A stretch of 64,000 nucleotides of DNA from Zygnema cylindricum. Lineage: Eukaryota > Streptophyta > Zygnematophyceae > Zygnematales > Zygnemataceae. The notes beneath the pieces are model-generated. The model worked only from the letters and a program-made list of their open reading frames with translations, had not been told where the DNA came from and did not search any database. The stretch spans positions 168,706-232,705 of the forward strand of contig JBBHKE010001768.1 of NCBI GenBank assembly GCA_037447655.1, given 5' to 3'. Below, piece after piece: positions 1 through 11,490 of the stretch. Made by a program: the position numbers and the translations under genes. Every line of letters begins with the position of its first letter. Within the stretch, counting starts at the first letter, position 1.

Positions 1-1429
1 CTATCCTTTGTCCACTTCTCCCTGTCCATAATCTGCAAGGTTGCAAGGTTTAAAACAATAAGACAAACACGAAATTTGACAATTATGAAAACCTAACCGC
101 TTCATATGCTTTATTAATTTCATAAACCATAAGAGAATCGTTATTATCAACATGAGTGGATTACTAAAAATAGGGAAACTTGCTATCGTTTTTCACAAAA
201 ACAATACGGCTTGTAATATACGATAAACGGTGTAAGTATATACAGTTTAAGCCGGTGAGAGTATTTAACTCAAATTTAAAAATTATTTCAAATAAAGATC
301 GTGATTCATCTTCGTAATAGCAATTTCAACGATCATTTCTTATGTTTCACAACACACAATATTTTTGTTTCCAACTGACTATCCTAAAATCAATATTAAA
401 CACTTGGTTGTCTCCCAACCTTTTTGTTCTTGTTTTATTCTCATATATATTTCAGAAACCATTTCTCTCCCTGACTTACAATAATCATGAACATAAGCGA
501 TTTACAGCTTTTCTAGTCTCTTTTAATACAACGAAAATATTGAAAATTGAGACTTCACGACTCCTCGAAAACCCCAAACTACACCCTACCTAAAAAACAC
601 ATATAGTTGAGACTGCTATCAATTAAAACCCTTTCACCACTCCTTCAAAACTCCTCCAAAAACCCCAAGATTTGTCTCCCACCTTTGCGGCTCTCTTGGT
701 CTCCAACTTCCTCAGAGCCTCAGCCGCTGCCTTCGCTATCTTCTCAACCCTCTCCCTCCCGAGAAGATCTAGATCGTCTCTCCCTATATTTTCACTAGGT
801 AACCTAAGCTAAACTCCATGCGAAATACTTGCACACCAAAGAGATGGTTTGATGGAGACAAGCTACAAATAAGACAACAAGCAGCCACATACATCCAAAA
901 TCCTGCTCCAAAAGTTCATTCAAGCCACAAACAAAAAACAAACAGCATCCAACAGGAATACATCAAACGATACCTGAGACATACATAAACACTTACACAC
1001 ATAACCGAACAAATTGAAAGGCTTGACAAATAAACTTCAAAATTCATCGATGACGTAAAACACATCACCGCACCAAACAGCAACATAGAAATCACCAATC
1101 AACATACGAATTTCTGGTAAAGAGGGAGTTTCACCCTCACATGAATTTGACAAACGTCTCTCTATACAGAGCATCCTCATTATGCCGCCCAAGCAAAAGG
1201 ATGCCCCCCGACTCGGTCCAATTTTTGGTCTTTCGCATGCTCATCTCTTGCATCCTCTATATTAAAACCACACTATATAATGAGAGGGACACTTTGTATA
1301 GCGCCATACTGAAAAGCGGGAAAACCAAACTAAATAGGGGTACACGCTATTCTCCGTCGACGCGAGATTGCGAACCGACAAAACCTACAAACCGTGCAGA
1401 ACCATAATTTCAATGATGGAGTCACGTAA
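1..1429. other. Intergenic DNA, no gene supported
   Basis: AT-rich sequence upstream of the RPT1 gene. The open frames here are short, of biased composition and resemble no family I know. No repeat or RNA gene was recognised. Confidence 0.5.
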
Positions 1430-1675
1430 GATGTTCGTACATAATAGGTACGGTACTGTACAGTACTATCGCATTATACATGGCACTGTACAAAAACGAA
1501 AGGCCCTTAACAACCAAAGGGCAAAGCACCGGGTCGCCCGCGACTATTATTTCATTACTCTAATTGCGATTCGCGGTGTCCTGTACTTTACTGTACTGTA
1601 TTGTATCACTACAGTACAGTACTGTACTATACATTACTGTACTTTACTGTACTGTAGTGTACTGTACCACTACAA
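1430..1675. repeat. GTAC-rich palindromic simple repeat
   Basis: A low-complexity tract made mostly of TGTAC, CTGTA and ACAGTA steps, densest at 1580-1675. Because GTAC is its own reverse complement, the tract can fold back on itself. It lies about 330 bases upstream of the RPT1 start codon. Short GTAC words are also conspicuous in the transposon-rich intergenic parts of the window (for example 32230-34650 and 35880-36230). No coding potential is inferred. Confidence 0.7.
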
Positions 1676-2008
1676 TACCTTATGGGGAAATTTCCGTTCA
1701 TGTGCACACCCCACGCGAGAGTTTCGAATTTTCTATCTTTCCGTTCTACCTCCTCTATGGTAAACCAGAGAAATAAAAAGCTCGAACTTTTCAAACGTAT
1801 GCACTCGTATTGTTTTATTTTTTCGAACGACCCCGTACTTTTTTTTAGAGTTCACGCTTTTCATTCACTGCTCTAAACAATAAACATGTACTACGACAAG
1901 ATTCGAACCGATCTTCTCCCTTCTTCTTGAATCTTTGTTCTCCTTTTTAAATTTTTCTTGGTTGTTGTTTTGCATTTGCGGGCGAAATACTCACCAATTG
2001 TAAGACAA
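1676..2008 (+). promoter_or_regulatory. Presumed promoter and 5' UTR of RPT1
   Basis: Immediate upstream region of the RPT1 start. It is pyrimidine-rich close to the ATG (around 1910-1975) and has a weak AATAAAAA-type A/T run near 1772, but no convincing TATA box or proteasome-gene control element is visible. The transcription start cannot be placed from sequence alone. The assignment rests only on position. Confidence 0.3.
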
Positions 2009-5000
2009 ATGGCTGGAGTTGAGGAGGATCTGGAAAAGCCAAATCCTCGTGCTTTGGATGAAGATGATATTGCTCTTCTCAAAACCTATGTGAGTTCGAT
2101 ATTTGTTTTTGTTTTTTGTTAATTCAAGTTATCCAGGGATGATTTCCTCACACTCACACCAATGTTAGACAATGTAATTTACATTTGTTATATGTCATAT
2201 ATTCCAGTTTTTTTCTAGCTAATCCTTTAACTCCTTAACAATGACGTTGAAACAAAAATCTATTGCTGAGATGTTTTGTTTTGTTTTCTTTTTTTTGTTG
2301 TTCTTTGTTTTTTGGTCGTAAGTCCGAAGTGTCGCTGAAGAATGATTTCGCAATCCGTGGATCGTTCATTTCTTTTCTTCGTTAATCCATACAAAAGGAC
2401 TTCCCCTTTCCCCCTTTATTTTCTTGACTTTCTGTTTTTTCTTTGTTTTCGCAGGGCCTAGGTCCCTATGCGGCTGCCACAAAGAAGGTAGAGGCGGAGA
2501 TAAAAGAGATGGCGAAGCGAGTGAATGATTTGTGCGGCATAAAGGAGTCGGACACAGGGCTGTCGGCGCCGAGTCAGTGGGATCTTGTCTCCGACAAACA
2601 GATGATGCAGGAAGAGCAGCCGCTGCAGGTTAATCAAAGCCTTAAAAACCCTTAAAAATAGGTCTAAAACCTAAAAAAATCTAAAAATCCTAAAAGTCCT
2701 GAAAGCTTTTTAGGTGGGGCAAACCCTGGAAAACCTGGAAAATAGGTTAAAAACCTGAAAAACAGGTTTGAAACTTAAAAAATAGGTTAAAAACAGAAAA
2801 ACCTAAAGATCTCAAAAAATCCTGTAAAATCCCAAAGTCTCCTGTATTTTTTAAAAACCTTTAAGGTGATAAGTCCTAAATGTCCCAAAAACTTCTTCGT
2901 AAATTAAGGTGAAAGGTGAGCTGGAGCAATTCCAAATATGACAGGACCCTTGAGAAAGACGCATGTCAAGTTAGAAAAGTATGTTTTTCTTTCGTCTCTT
3001 TTCACCTGCTCACTTGAAAACGTACCAGTTCTTCTGTTAACATATCTGTTTTTTTGAGAAAATACCTGTTTTTTAGAAAACATGCCTGTTTTTTTTATAA
3101 CAGTCTTGTTTTTTTGAAAACATGCATGTTTTTCTGAAAGCGTATCTATTTTTATGAAACGACCACTGCAAGCTGGTGAGGACAGCTCAAAAAGCTCTCA
3201 GAACCCTAAAAGTAAAGCAGACGATGTACACAATGTTTCAAGGGCTAACAGATAACAAAGGGTAAATGTACGTTCGATTTGATTTGTTGCTACTCTAAAA
3301 TTTTTGGAGCAGCGTTAAGAGAGATATTAAAAGTAGATGCAACGGACCCTTATGGAATCATTTTGTTTCCTCCTTGCACCTGGGCATTTTCCATGAAGAC
3401 TCATCTTTTTTGTGTGTTGTGTGACAATTTCTGTCGATAATTTCCTTCCTCTACCTCGCCCTCTCCCTCCTTGTCGCTTCGCCCCTCCCTTTCCCTTCTC
3501 TTTCTCGTCTCCCCTTTCCTCGTCTTACCCTCCTCTTTCTGTTCCTATCGCCCTCCCTCTCCTTCTTCCGCTATCCCTCCTCCCCCTCCCTCCCTCCTCC
3601 CCCTCTCTCTCCTCCTCACTTCCTCTCTCACGCTCACCATTTGAGACTATTAGGGTTATGACAGCCCTAATTCCTAGTTTTTATGTTGCCGAGAGTATGA
3701 CATTTGTCTGTAAATGAGTTCTAGACAGGGGGCTTTTTAGGGTTTTTTAGGGTTTTTTAGGGTTTTTTAAAAAACCCTTTTATTGCATTCATGGATAGAA
3801 TTTTACAAATAGGTATCAATCACTACATGCGATTAGCTTGACGCCTATTCAACAGTCAAGGGTGTAAACTACGAGCTATTTACGGAGACTGTTTCCATAG
3901 TTTTCCACACATTAAAGCTTTGGAGGTCTGACTGTTGGTCTCATAGAAGGTGGAGATTTGTGGCTCTTTTTAGGGTTTTTCATTCATTCACGAACGAATG
4001 TATTTTTTTCCCCTGCCTTCCCTTTTTCATTCACAGTTCCTCTTTGTATTTTCCTCGCTCTCTGTATTTCTTTGCTTTTTTTGTCTCACCTTCTTTTTTT
4101 CTTCATCTGCTTAGATATTCCCCTCCCTGCTTCTCTATTGTCATCTATCTTTCCCGCGCGGAGTTCCTCACTTTGTCTCATCCCTTCAGTCCCCATAAAT
4201 GTGTCTATGTAAGAAGATTCCCAGTGAGCACAATGTTTAATAACCAGAATTCTTTTAATTGTATTTGTTATTCTTATGCGTACAGCTCTTATGGCACAAA
4301 ACACAGGTGTTGATTGATCTTTTGCTTTTCCCTGTATTTGATAGTGGTCCTTTGTGTTTTTTCTCCAAATCAGAGTGTTCTGCTGAACAGAGAAACATAC
4401 TAGAAGGTGGTAGCCGCAGTGAAGCAAAGTGTTGTGTAGTGAGATGTTATCATCAGCAATATTGATCCGTCACTTGGGAGGCTGATTTTGCAGGTTGCAC
4501 GATGCACGAAAATTATCAACGCTGGGACCGAAGATGCAAAATATGTTATCAATGTTAAACAAATTGCAAAAGTATGCCAATTGGATTTTTTACTTTACGC
4601 CTTAAGCGCCACTGAAAACGTGTTGATACTGTAATATGCATGGGTCTAATTTGTAGAACTCCAAAAGAACTACTCTATTCGGCTCTTAAAATATTGAGGG
4701 GGGAACTTCTCCCATAATGTAATGTTGTTTTTTCATGCTCAGAAGAATATTCCTTCTTAAATTTTAATTGTGGTTTCATGCTCAGCGCTTAAAAATGATC
4801 ACCGGGAAGCCCTGTGGTTGATTGCAGTTTGTTGTGGGCCTCGGAGACCGTGTATCGCCAACTGATATTGAAGAAGGAATGCGGATTGGGTAAGAAAAAT
4901 CTATGACCTTTGTGGAGACCATATTTTTCCTTTGTTTTTTTGCAATTTTTATCAGGTCTATGTTTGTGTTGACAGCTTTCGCACTCTAGATAATCACATT

Positions 5001-8000
5001 TTTTTTCTTTTATTCCTTGTTTTGCAGAGTTGATGGAGACCATATTTTTCCTTTGTTTTTTTGCAATTTTTATCAGGTCTATGTTTGTGTTGACAGCTTT
5101 CGCACTCTAGATAATCACATTTTTTTTCTTTTATTCCTTGTTTTGCAGAGTTGATCGCAACAAATACCAAATTCAGATTCCACTCCCTCCAAAAATTGAC
5201 CCGAGTGTGACTATGATGACTGTGGAAGAGAAACCAGATGTGACATACAGTGACATTGGTGGATGTAAGGAGCAAATCGAGAAGATGCGCGAGGTGAGAT
5301 AATGGAGCTTTCTTTTAATTCTGGCTATTAAATATTTGTCCTGAAAGTACTCTGGATGAGGTACTGACTTTAAAAAGAAATACTTTGTGACACATCTGAT
5401 TTTGGAAGCGTTATGTTCAAAATTTTAAAATCTCATGTACATTGCATGGTAATATGAGTTTTCATTTTCATTTTATCTTGCATACTTATCAACCTAAGAA
5501 ACCCTGGAAAGCCCGTAAAAAAGCCCAGATAACGCAGAGTAAAACCGGAAATAATCTTTTCCTTTTCTTTTCATTTTGAAAAAACTCATGAAATCCCGCC
5601 AAGAAATTGTTAAAAAAAAAAAAATGCGTGTAGGTGGTGGAACTCCCCATGTTACATCCTGAAAAATTTGTGAAACTGGGAATAGACCCCCCCAAGGGAG
5701 TTCTTTGTTATGGACCACCGGGAACTGGAAAAACATTATTGGCTCGAGCTGTCGCGAATCGAACTGATGCCTGTTTTATTCGAGTTATTGGAAGTGAACT
5801 TGTCCAAAAATACGTTGGAGAAGGAGCACGTATGGTTCGGGAGCTTTTCCAGGTACACTGGTTCTTTCTGGTGTTTTTTTGAGTATCTATTTTCATCCGC
5901 TGAGAAGATTTTTTTTTTTTTTTTTCGGTTGTTTACAAAGTTGACACTCTCTTCAGTTTATTTTTCTTGTGGCTGTGGTTTTGACTTTATACAGTGTTTG
6001 AAATGTTTCTTTAGACGCCTTTTTTTCTTATTGCGGTGGTTGGTTGTGGCTTTTAATGATGTTTCGGATGTTTTTAGAGGCGACGTCTTCTAGAGTCGAA
6101 TTTATCACGGTTGTGGTTGGTTACGCCCTTTTTCTATGTTTGCGAGGTTTTTTCTGAGGTGTTGTTTCTGATTTTTTCCTTTTCAAATTCTTTTCTTAGA
6201 TGTTTTTTGAAGGTTGGTTTTCTTGTGGCTTTGTTTCTCTCTCTCTCTCTCTCTCTCCCTCTCCCTCTCCCTCTCCCTCTCCCTCTCCCTCTCCCTCTCC
6301 CTCTCCCTCTCCCTCTCCCTCTCCCTCTCCCTCTCCCTCTCCCTCTCCCTCCCCCTCCCCCTCCCCCCCCCCCTCCCCCTCCCCCTCCCCCTCCCCCTCC
6401 CCCTCCCGTTGTTTTGCTTGTGGCTCTCTCTCTCTCTCTCTCTCCCTCTCCCTCTCCCTCTCCCTCTCCCTCTCCAGATGGCTCGCTCCAAGAAGGCCTG
6501 CATCATCTTCTTTGACGAGGTGGACGCCATTGGAGGCGCGCGATTCGACGACGGCGCGGGAGGCGACAACGAGGTGCAGAGGACCATGTTGGAAATTGTC
6601 AACCAGCTCGACGGATTCGACGCTCGGGGCAACATCAAGGTTCTCATGGCTACCAATCGGTGAGTCAGCATGCCCCGTCAATTGCTCTCGGAGGAAAGAG
6701 ATTATAGAATTAGTGGGAAATAGAGTAGGGGGAGTCATCATCAGGATTCTCATGGTCACCAACGGTTTAGTCAAACATGCCCCGTCAATCGCTCTCGAAG
6801 GAAAGAGATTAGTAGTGTGGGAAAGAACGGTGAGAAATATTTGAGGTGCGAGAGAAAAAAATAGACATGGAGGGAAAGGTGGAAAGAAAGAAAGAGAGGA
6901 AGCGAAAGGAAATGAACAAGGAAAAAGAAGGGTATGACGTAAAAGTTTGTAAAAAGAAAGGAGAGCGAAAGAAAGACTTGGTTACAATGATGTGGACTAT
7001 TCATGATCGCTTATATAGTGTGGTGTAATGAACGTAATTGTTAGGATTAGTAGCGCTATTTTATGGTGAGAGGCCAGAAGGAAAAAAAACTGTCCAGGAA
7101 GGAGTATTTTTAAACAAGTGATTCACGGTGTATTTCACTGAAATATTTTATCCGAAACCTACTCCATAGCTGATTTTTTAGTTCTTTAGAGGTCTCATAT
7201 GATTTCTAATAAGAAAGAAATTATCAGCATATACTGGAAGATAGAAGACTCTCTCTCCCAAGTGCTCGTTTCCTTTTTCTTCAAAAGCCTTGGACTGTTA
7301 CATGTAAACCTCCTTCTCTAACTCACCACTTCAGGAAAGTTGTTTTCATATCCTTCTGCTAAATCTTCATGTTCTTTTCCACCTTTTCTTACCTTGAGTA
7401 CCCACTTATTCCCAGTAGCCTGCCTTCCACTTTTTTTGAATCCCACGTTCGAGCATCTATAATTGGAGTGCTTTTTTCTCACCCATTCACTAGGGAGGTA
7501 TCTTTCTCTTTCAACGATAATACTGGTGATTCACCCATATTAGAGGAATTTTGGATTAGCTCATATTCTGCTGTCCTCGTGCCACAGTTAGGTTTTTTCA
7601 TATGTGGCTTTTTGGTGTCTTTTTCTGTTATATTACACTTTTTACTAAATTTTTTGCCCACTTTTTGTCCGTCTTTTCCTAGTTGAAGCCTTATGTACCT
7701 CCTCTTTCCCCCCCCGCTTAAAATGTTTTATTGTACTCGATTTGGCTTTATGTTCTGTTACTATATTGCCCTCATTCTCATGATTCTAAATTACCCTTGT
7801 ATGGACCTGTTTGTACCTAGTTTTACCTTCTTCCAAGCTTTTAAAGCATCTCTCTCCTCCTCCTTTTCACCCTTTCCCCCCGCCCCCTCTTTTCCCCTGC
7901 CTCTTCTCACCCTTTCCCCACTGCCTCCTCCCCCTTTCCCATCTCCCTCTTCTCAGGCCTGACACTCTGGACCCAGCTTTGCTCCGCCCGGGCCGACTGG

Positions 8001-8862
8001 ACCGCAAAGTGGAGTTTGGTCTCCCCGATTTGGAAAGTAGAACGCAAATTTTCCGCATTCACACTCGGACCATGAACTGTGAACGCGATATTCGCTATGA
8101 GCTTCTAGCCCGATTGTGCCCCAATTCTACAGGTCTGTTCGGTTTTCTCATAACCCAGTTTTTTTTATTCATATTCTGACCTCGTACTTTTTATTTGATG
8201 TTTTCTGTCAGCAATCTCTTTCTAAGTTCTTAATTGACAGTCATGCTTTCTTAATCGTGTTTGTAAGGGAAGTCTTGCATGTGTATCGTGCGGTTTTAAT
8301 AAAATGTGTCACTATGAATGTAAAACAAGCTGTCATTGTAGTTGGGATAAAATAATTTATCCAATTCCCTAAGCAGTTTGGGGATGAACTTGTACCTACA
8401 CCTTTCAAATACAATAGCTTAAACCTCTTTTTAGACTAGTTTTGAAAACAAGTAGAGGAACCTGAAGGACTTAATGCTTAAATTCAAAGCAGAATGGTGA
8501 TCAACCTTCATTGCAATTCGGATTATGTCCTCCTTCTCAGGAAACAGCTTATCCCTCTGTTGAGAAAATGTTTGAGCACTAGTTCTCTTTTCAGGTGAAA
8601 TATACTCAGCTGAAAATATGTTTAGGTGAAAATATGTTGAGGTGAAAATATGTTGTGGCGAAATATTGTGAGGTGAATACAGTTAGTTTTTGTTTGTTTT
8701 GCAGGTGCGGATATCCGCAGTGTGTGCACGGAGGCGGGGATGTTCGCCATTCGAGCGCGACGTAAAACTGTGACAGAGAAGGATTTCTTAGAAGCGGTGA
8801 ACAAGGTCATCAAGGGGTATCAGAAGTTTAGTGCCACGCCCAAGTATATGGTGTACAATTAA
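2009..8862 (+). CDS. RPT1: 26S proteasome regulatory particle AAA-ATPase subunit RPT1 (PSMC2 / subunit 7)
   Basis: Nine exons: 2009-2089, 2455-2628, 4494-4571, 4828-4889, 5149-5293, 5634-5852, 6478-6659, 7957-8132, 8705-8862; all introns GT-AG, and phases join into one 424-residue frame ending in TAA. RPT1 is one of six ATPases in the base ring of the 19S cap; it unfolds ubiquitinated substrates and threads them into the 20S core in nucleus and cytosol. Visible motifs: N-terminal helix after [16 protein letters not shown]-fold region about 85-165, Walker A GPPGTGKT at 207-214, Walker [10 protein letters not shown] at 262-270, second region of homology [17 protein letters not shown] with arginine fingers R324 and R327, and C-terminus ATPKYMVYN. 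Length matches the family (433 in human). GLGPY near the N-terminus and the overall wording are plant-like. The start is the first ATG giving a normal-length N-terminus. Confidence 0.97.
2640..2900. repeat. A-rich degenerate CCTAAAAA-type repeat in RPT1 intron 2
   Basis: Repeated words such as AAAACCTGAAAAA, AAATAGGTTAAAAACC and CCTAAAAATC, starting at the intron 2 donor. It looks like a decayed short-period repeat related in wording to the telomere-like run at 3728-3777 on the opposite strand. Intronic, no gene. Confidence 0.5.
3030..3165. repeat. Minisatellite of about 27 bp in RPT1 intron 2
   Basis: About five imperfect units of the form TGAAAACATGCCTGTTTTTT, varying in the length of the T-run. 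The sequence is intronic and non-coding. Confidence 0.6.
3440..3645 (+). repeat. CT-rich tract in RPT1 intron 2
   Basis: Pyrimidine-rich stretch of CCCTCC and CTCTCC words on the sense strand, in the middle of intron 2 rather than next to an acceptor. It produces long shadow reading frames rich in L, P and S. Confidence 0.7.
3728..3777. repeat. Telomere-like TTTTTTAGGG run in RPT1 intron 2
   Basis: Three to four head-to-tail copies of TTTTTTAGGG, followed by TTTTTTAAAAAACCC, so the 3' end can fold on itself. It resembles plant-type telomere repeats (TTTAGGG, TTTTAGGG) but with a longer T-run. Either a short interstitial telomeric patch or simple slippage. Confidence 0.55.
4913..5155 (+). repeat. 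Perfect 121-bp tandem duplication spanning the intron 4 acceptor of RPT1
   Basis: Two identical head-to-tail 121-bp units, 4913-5033 and 5034-5154. Each carries the distal part of intron 4, its pyrimidine-rich acceptor and the first six bases of exon 5. Two equal AG acceptors therefore exist, at 5026-5027 and 5147-5148. Only the second joins to a full exon 5; use of the first would read in frame through the second copy and stop at a TGA right at the second acceptor. Perfect identity suggests a recent event. Confidence 0.95.
6235..6476 (+). repeat. (CT)n/(CCCTCT)n/(CCCCCT)n microsatellite before RPT1 exon 7
   Basis: About 240 bases of almost pure pyrimidine at the 3' end of intron 6, running directly into the acceptor CCAG of exon 7. 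It acts as a greatly extended polypyrimidine tract. Long open frames of L/S/P on one strand and E/G/R on the other are artefacts of this repeat. Confidence 0.95.
6631..6812 (+). repeat. Diverged duplication of the exon 7 donor boundary in RPT1
   Basis: The end of exon 7 with its donor and about 45 intronic bases (6631-6707) is repeated about 105 bases downstream (6736-6812). The copy retains TTCTCATGG, CATGCCCCGTCAAT and GAAAGAGATTA words, but its GTGAGT donor has become GTTTAG. The copy looks inactive for splicing and older than the intron 4 duplication. Confidence 0.8.
7850..7956 (+). repeat. Pyrimidine tract before RPT1 exon 8
   Basis: About 105 bases of CT-rich sequence ending in TCTCAG at the exon 8 acceptor, another oversized polypyrimidine tract of the kind seen in intron 6. 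Confidence 0.7.
8590..8685 (+). repeat. Minisatellite AGGTGAAAATATGTTG in RPT1 intron 8
   Basis: Four to five units of about 16-17 bases just upstream of the exon 9 acceptor. Non-coding. Confidence 0.75.
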
Positions 8863-9689
8863 CTTACTTTTGTACAGTAATTGTTTTCTACTCGTGTATT
8901 GCAGTGTGTAATTGAATGGCCAGTTGAAACCATATCCTGGTTTTTTCTTCTCGAGATTCATAAAGGTGTTTTTTTCGTATTCAATTTCCTTTTGTTGTTT
9001 CTATTGTTTCCAAACGTTGTAACGGTGTTGAAATTTGAGATGGAGGCATAAAATGAAGAGTTTCACAGGCTCGAACTGACAATCCGTGGTTAAAATTGCT
9101 GAATTGGCAAATGGTTCATGAGCTGTCGTCTGTCGCTGGTTGGTAACTTGGGAGATATAGTTTGGACAATTGCAAAAAGGGACAAAAGTTGTGGTAAATA
9201 GCCCAAGGCAAGGAGAAGAAGAGTCGCCGTTGTAAAGAAAAGTCCTTTGTTAAGCCTGTCATATGTAATAATGGTAACAAAATAACGAAGTTGTACTAGT
9301 CAAATTTTGAACTCTGAGCAGTGCCTTGAGGGCCCCTTGTTAAGCTGGCGTTTTACCTTAACCCTCAAAGTTTGAAAACGTGTGTTGTATGCTTCTCCAG
9401 TCTGGGGTCACTCTTGTCCCGTGTTTTGATGGTTGACTAGGAAGGTACACCTTCGTATGCCCACTTAAATTTGAATTTGGGATCAATTGAAAATCAAACA
9501 TTTTAATTTCTTATGAAAAGAAAGGGGAAAAAAATATGACTGTGTTCTGCTCATGGGAGATTGTAAATGAGACTGGGAAAGTGCAAATGACAAACACGGA
9601 TCACCAGTCTCGCAACCTGAAATTGTGAACTGAAAAGTGGAAATTTGCATTTTATACTGCGAATGCTAACTGCAACAAGTGAAGGTTCA
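8863..9689. other. 3' flank of RPT1, no gene supported
   Basis: Contains the presumed 3' UTR of RPT1. No clear polyadenylation signal was fixed; a TGTAA word lies at 8907. The rest is AT-rich intergenic sequence with no recognisable coding frame. Confidence 0.5.
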
Positions 9690-11490
9690 GGATAAATTAA
9701 AAAGCGGGATGGTAAACCATCTGAATCCGGGGGAACAAAAGGGGTGGCATGGCCAAAACTGAAAAACTACAAGCACGGCAATAGAAAACAAAGAAAGCAA
9801 CGTAAACGGAGAAAAATGGCAAGTAAAATAAAAGCACCCAAACTCAAAATGAAAAGCACGACAACTCACTAAACCAAAACTACAACCCCAACTCCAACTC
9901 GATTAAATCTCTACAAAAGCCAACGCCGTAAATCCCCCAGCCCAGGGGAGCACGCTGAGGGAGTTCCAATACACATCGACAATCCATAACCGCAATAGCC
10001 GATCGAAGGAGAATAGAAGCCTAAACTCGCTGTAAAGCCACAGATAAACGTTGATGATAAAAAGAAGTAAGGACCGAAGGAGGGCTCCTAGGTCCTCGTC
10101 GCTTAAAAGCACGTCGCGCACAAGTACGGAGAAACTCGTCCAACGCAACACCCAAACAACCAAAGATCTCGACCGCCATCAAAATAAAGTCATCCATAGG
10201 GTCCCGGTGGGCATAGTCACGCTCCTTTGCCTTAGCGGCATCACGAGCTGCCACCCCAACATGTCGAGCAGCCTAACCCTGTAGCCGAAGTAGGGTTCGC
10301 CAAAACAATAACACCAAAGATGCTTCAGGCACCATTGAGCAAAAAAACATCGATCCGGCGCGAGGGGATAATATGAGAAACCTCCCTACGCACAGGGCTA
10401 CCCCCCTCCGAAGCGATAGTCGCAACGACGTCGCGAATAGTGTCGTGGACCTGGATCAAATTTCCCCCATGGGAGCAACGAAGCAAATGGACACCATCGG
10501 GCCCCAAGACACGACCACATGCGCAAACTAGATAGCCAAGTAAAGGGGATAGGGGAGACCAAGGGGAAACCGGTTGGCGATGGTGAACTGAGCAGGTGAG
10601 AACCGGAGAGTGGACAAAATAGGTGTAGCAAATAGCCAAGACCTAGAACGAGGTCCACCAAAAGACAGAAGACGGGCACACGAAGAATCGGAGGGAAGCG
10701 CCTCGAGAAGCTCGGATTTAATGGCGGCGACAACCCGATCAAAAATCGATTCCTAGACACACTCAACGGATTTTGTAACAAGGGTGGAAAGTATCCGCAC
10801 ATCCACTAAGGCATGAGGAGGAAGAGAACGTGACGCGTCCAACAGAAATTGCTTGAAGGTGAACACACCGTCTAAAACCCGGGGGACCACTGTAGCTAGA
10901 ACGGGGGTGTCCCCAGCCAAGAAGCGGGAAACAAGAGTGGAGGCAATAAGGCACCAACTTCCCAAATAGAGAGCGGGAGCAACACTGGCAGTCGATAAGA
11001 GACCCAGTCCCCCCCTTAGAGACAAAGAGGGATGCCTGAATGCAAACCGAAGGCCTCGACTCGCGCTCGAAAGCCCCACGACCTAACAAAGTGTGAAAGA
11101 CGTCCATGAGAGGATCATCAAAGGATGAGAGAGAGGAGACACACGTAGAGCTGGGAGGGGAAGTACAAATAAGGTAAGAAGGGCGGTGGAGGAAACACCT
11201 GGTTAACATAGCAAAAGCCACTTGGGGATCACGAAGGTGAGGAAGGTCGTCCACGTGGGCCGAGTATGTTTGTAGAGCATCATCAAGAAATTGGGTGACG
11301 AAAGTATCCGAACCAAGAGGGCAACCCAACACACGAATGCCATCGTAGGAAGGAGGAGTTTGAAAACCAAGAAGGGGAGTAAAAGAAGGTGGAATATCTT
11401 GAGGGGACCAAATGACACACTTCAAAGGTTGGAATGAAAGGTTGAGTTCGGCTAAACGTTCCATAAAAATTATATGCCGCCACGACTTGA
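9690..11490 (-). pseudogene. Non-LTR retrotransposon (LINE) relic, 5'-truncated
   Basis: Minus-strand frames joined by several frameshifts give the distal part of a LINE polyprotein. In order: the end of the reverse transcriptase with SFQPLKCVIWSP, GIRVLGCPLGSDTFV and DPQVAFAMLTRCFLHRPSY (11460-11180); a GGLGLLSTA-containing region (11030-10980); a zinc-knuckle-like CACGRVLGPDGVHLLRC followed by HDTIRD and RRIDVFL (10560-10340), which recalls the CCHC plus restriction-like endonuclease tail of R2-type elements; and a final domain with DDFILMAVEIFGCL (10200-10030). Catalytic RT motifs are missing because the 5' part is gone. The upstream end is cut by a copia LTR near 11490. Assignment to LINEs is firm; the endonuclease class is inference. 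Confidence 0.8.

Noticed and set aside
6183-6844. Long overlapping open frames rich in L/S/P or E/R/G
   Set aside because: They are six-frame readings of the CT microsatellite in RPT1 intron 6; exon 7 in another frame explains the only conserved peptide.
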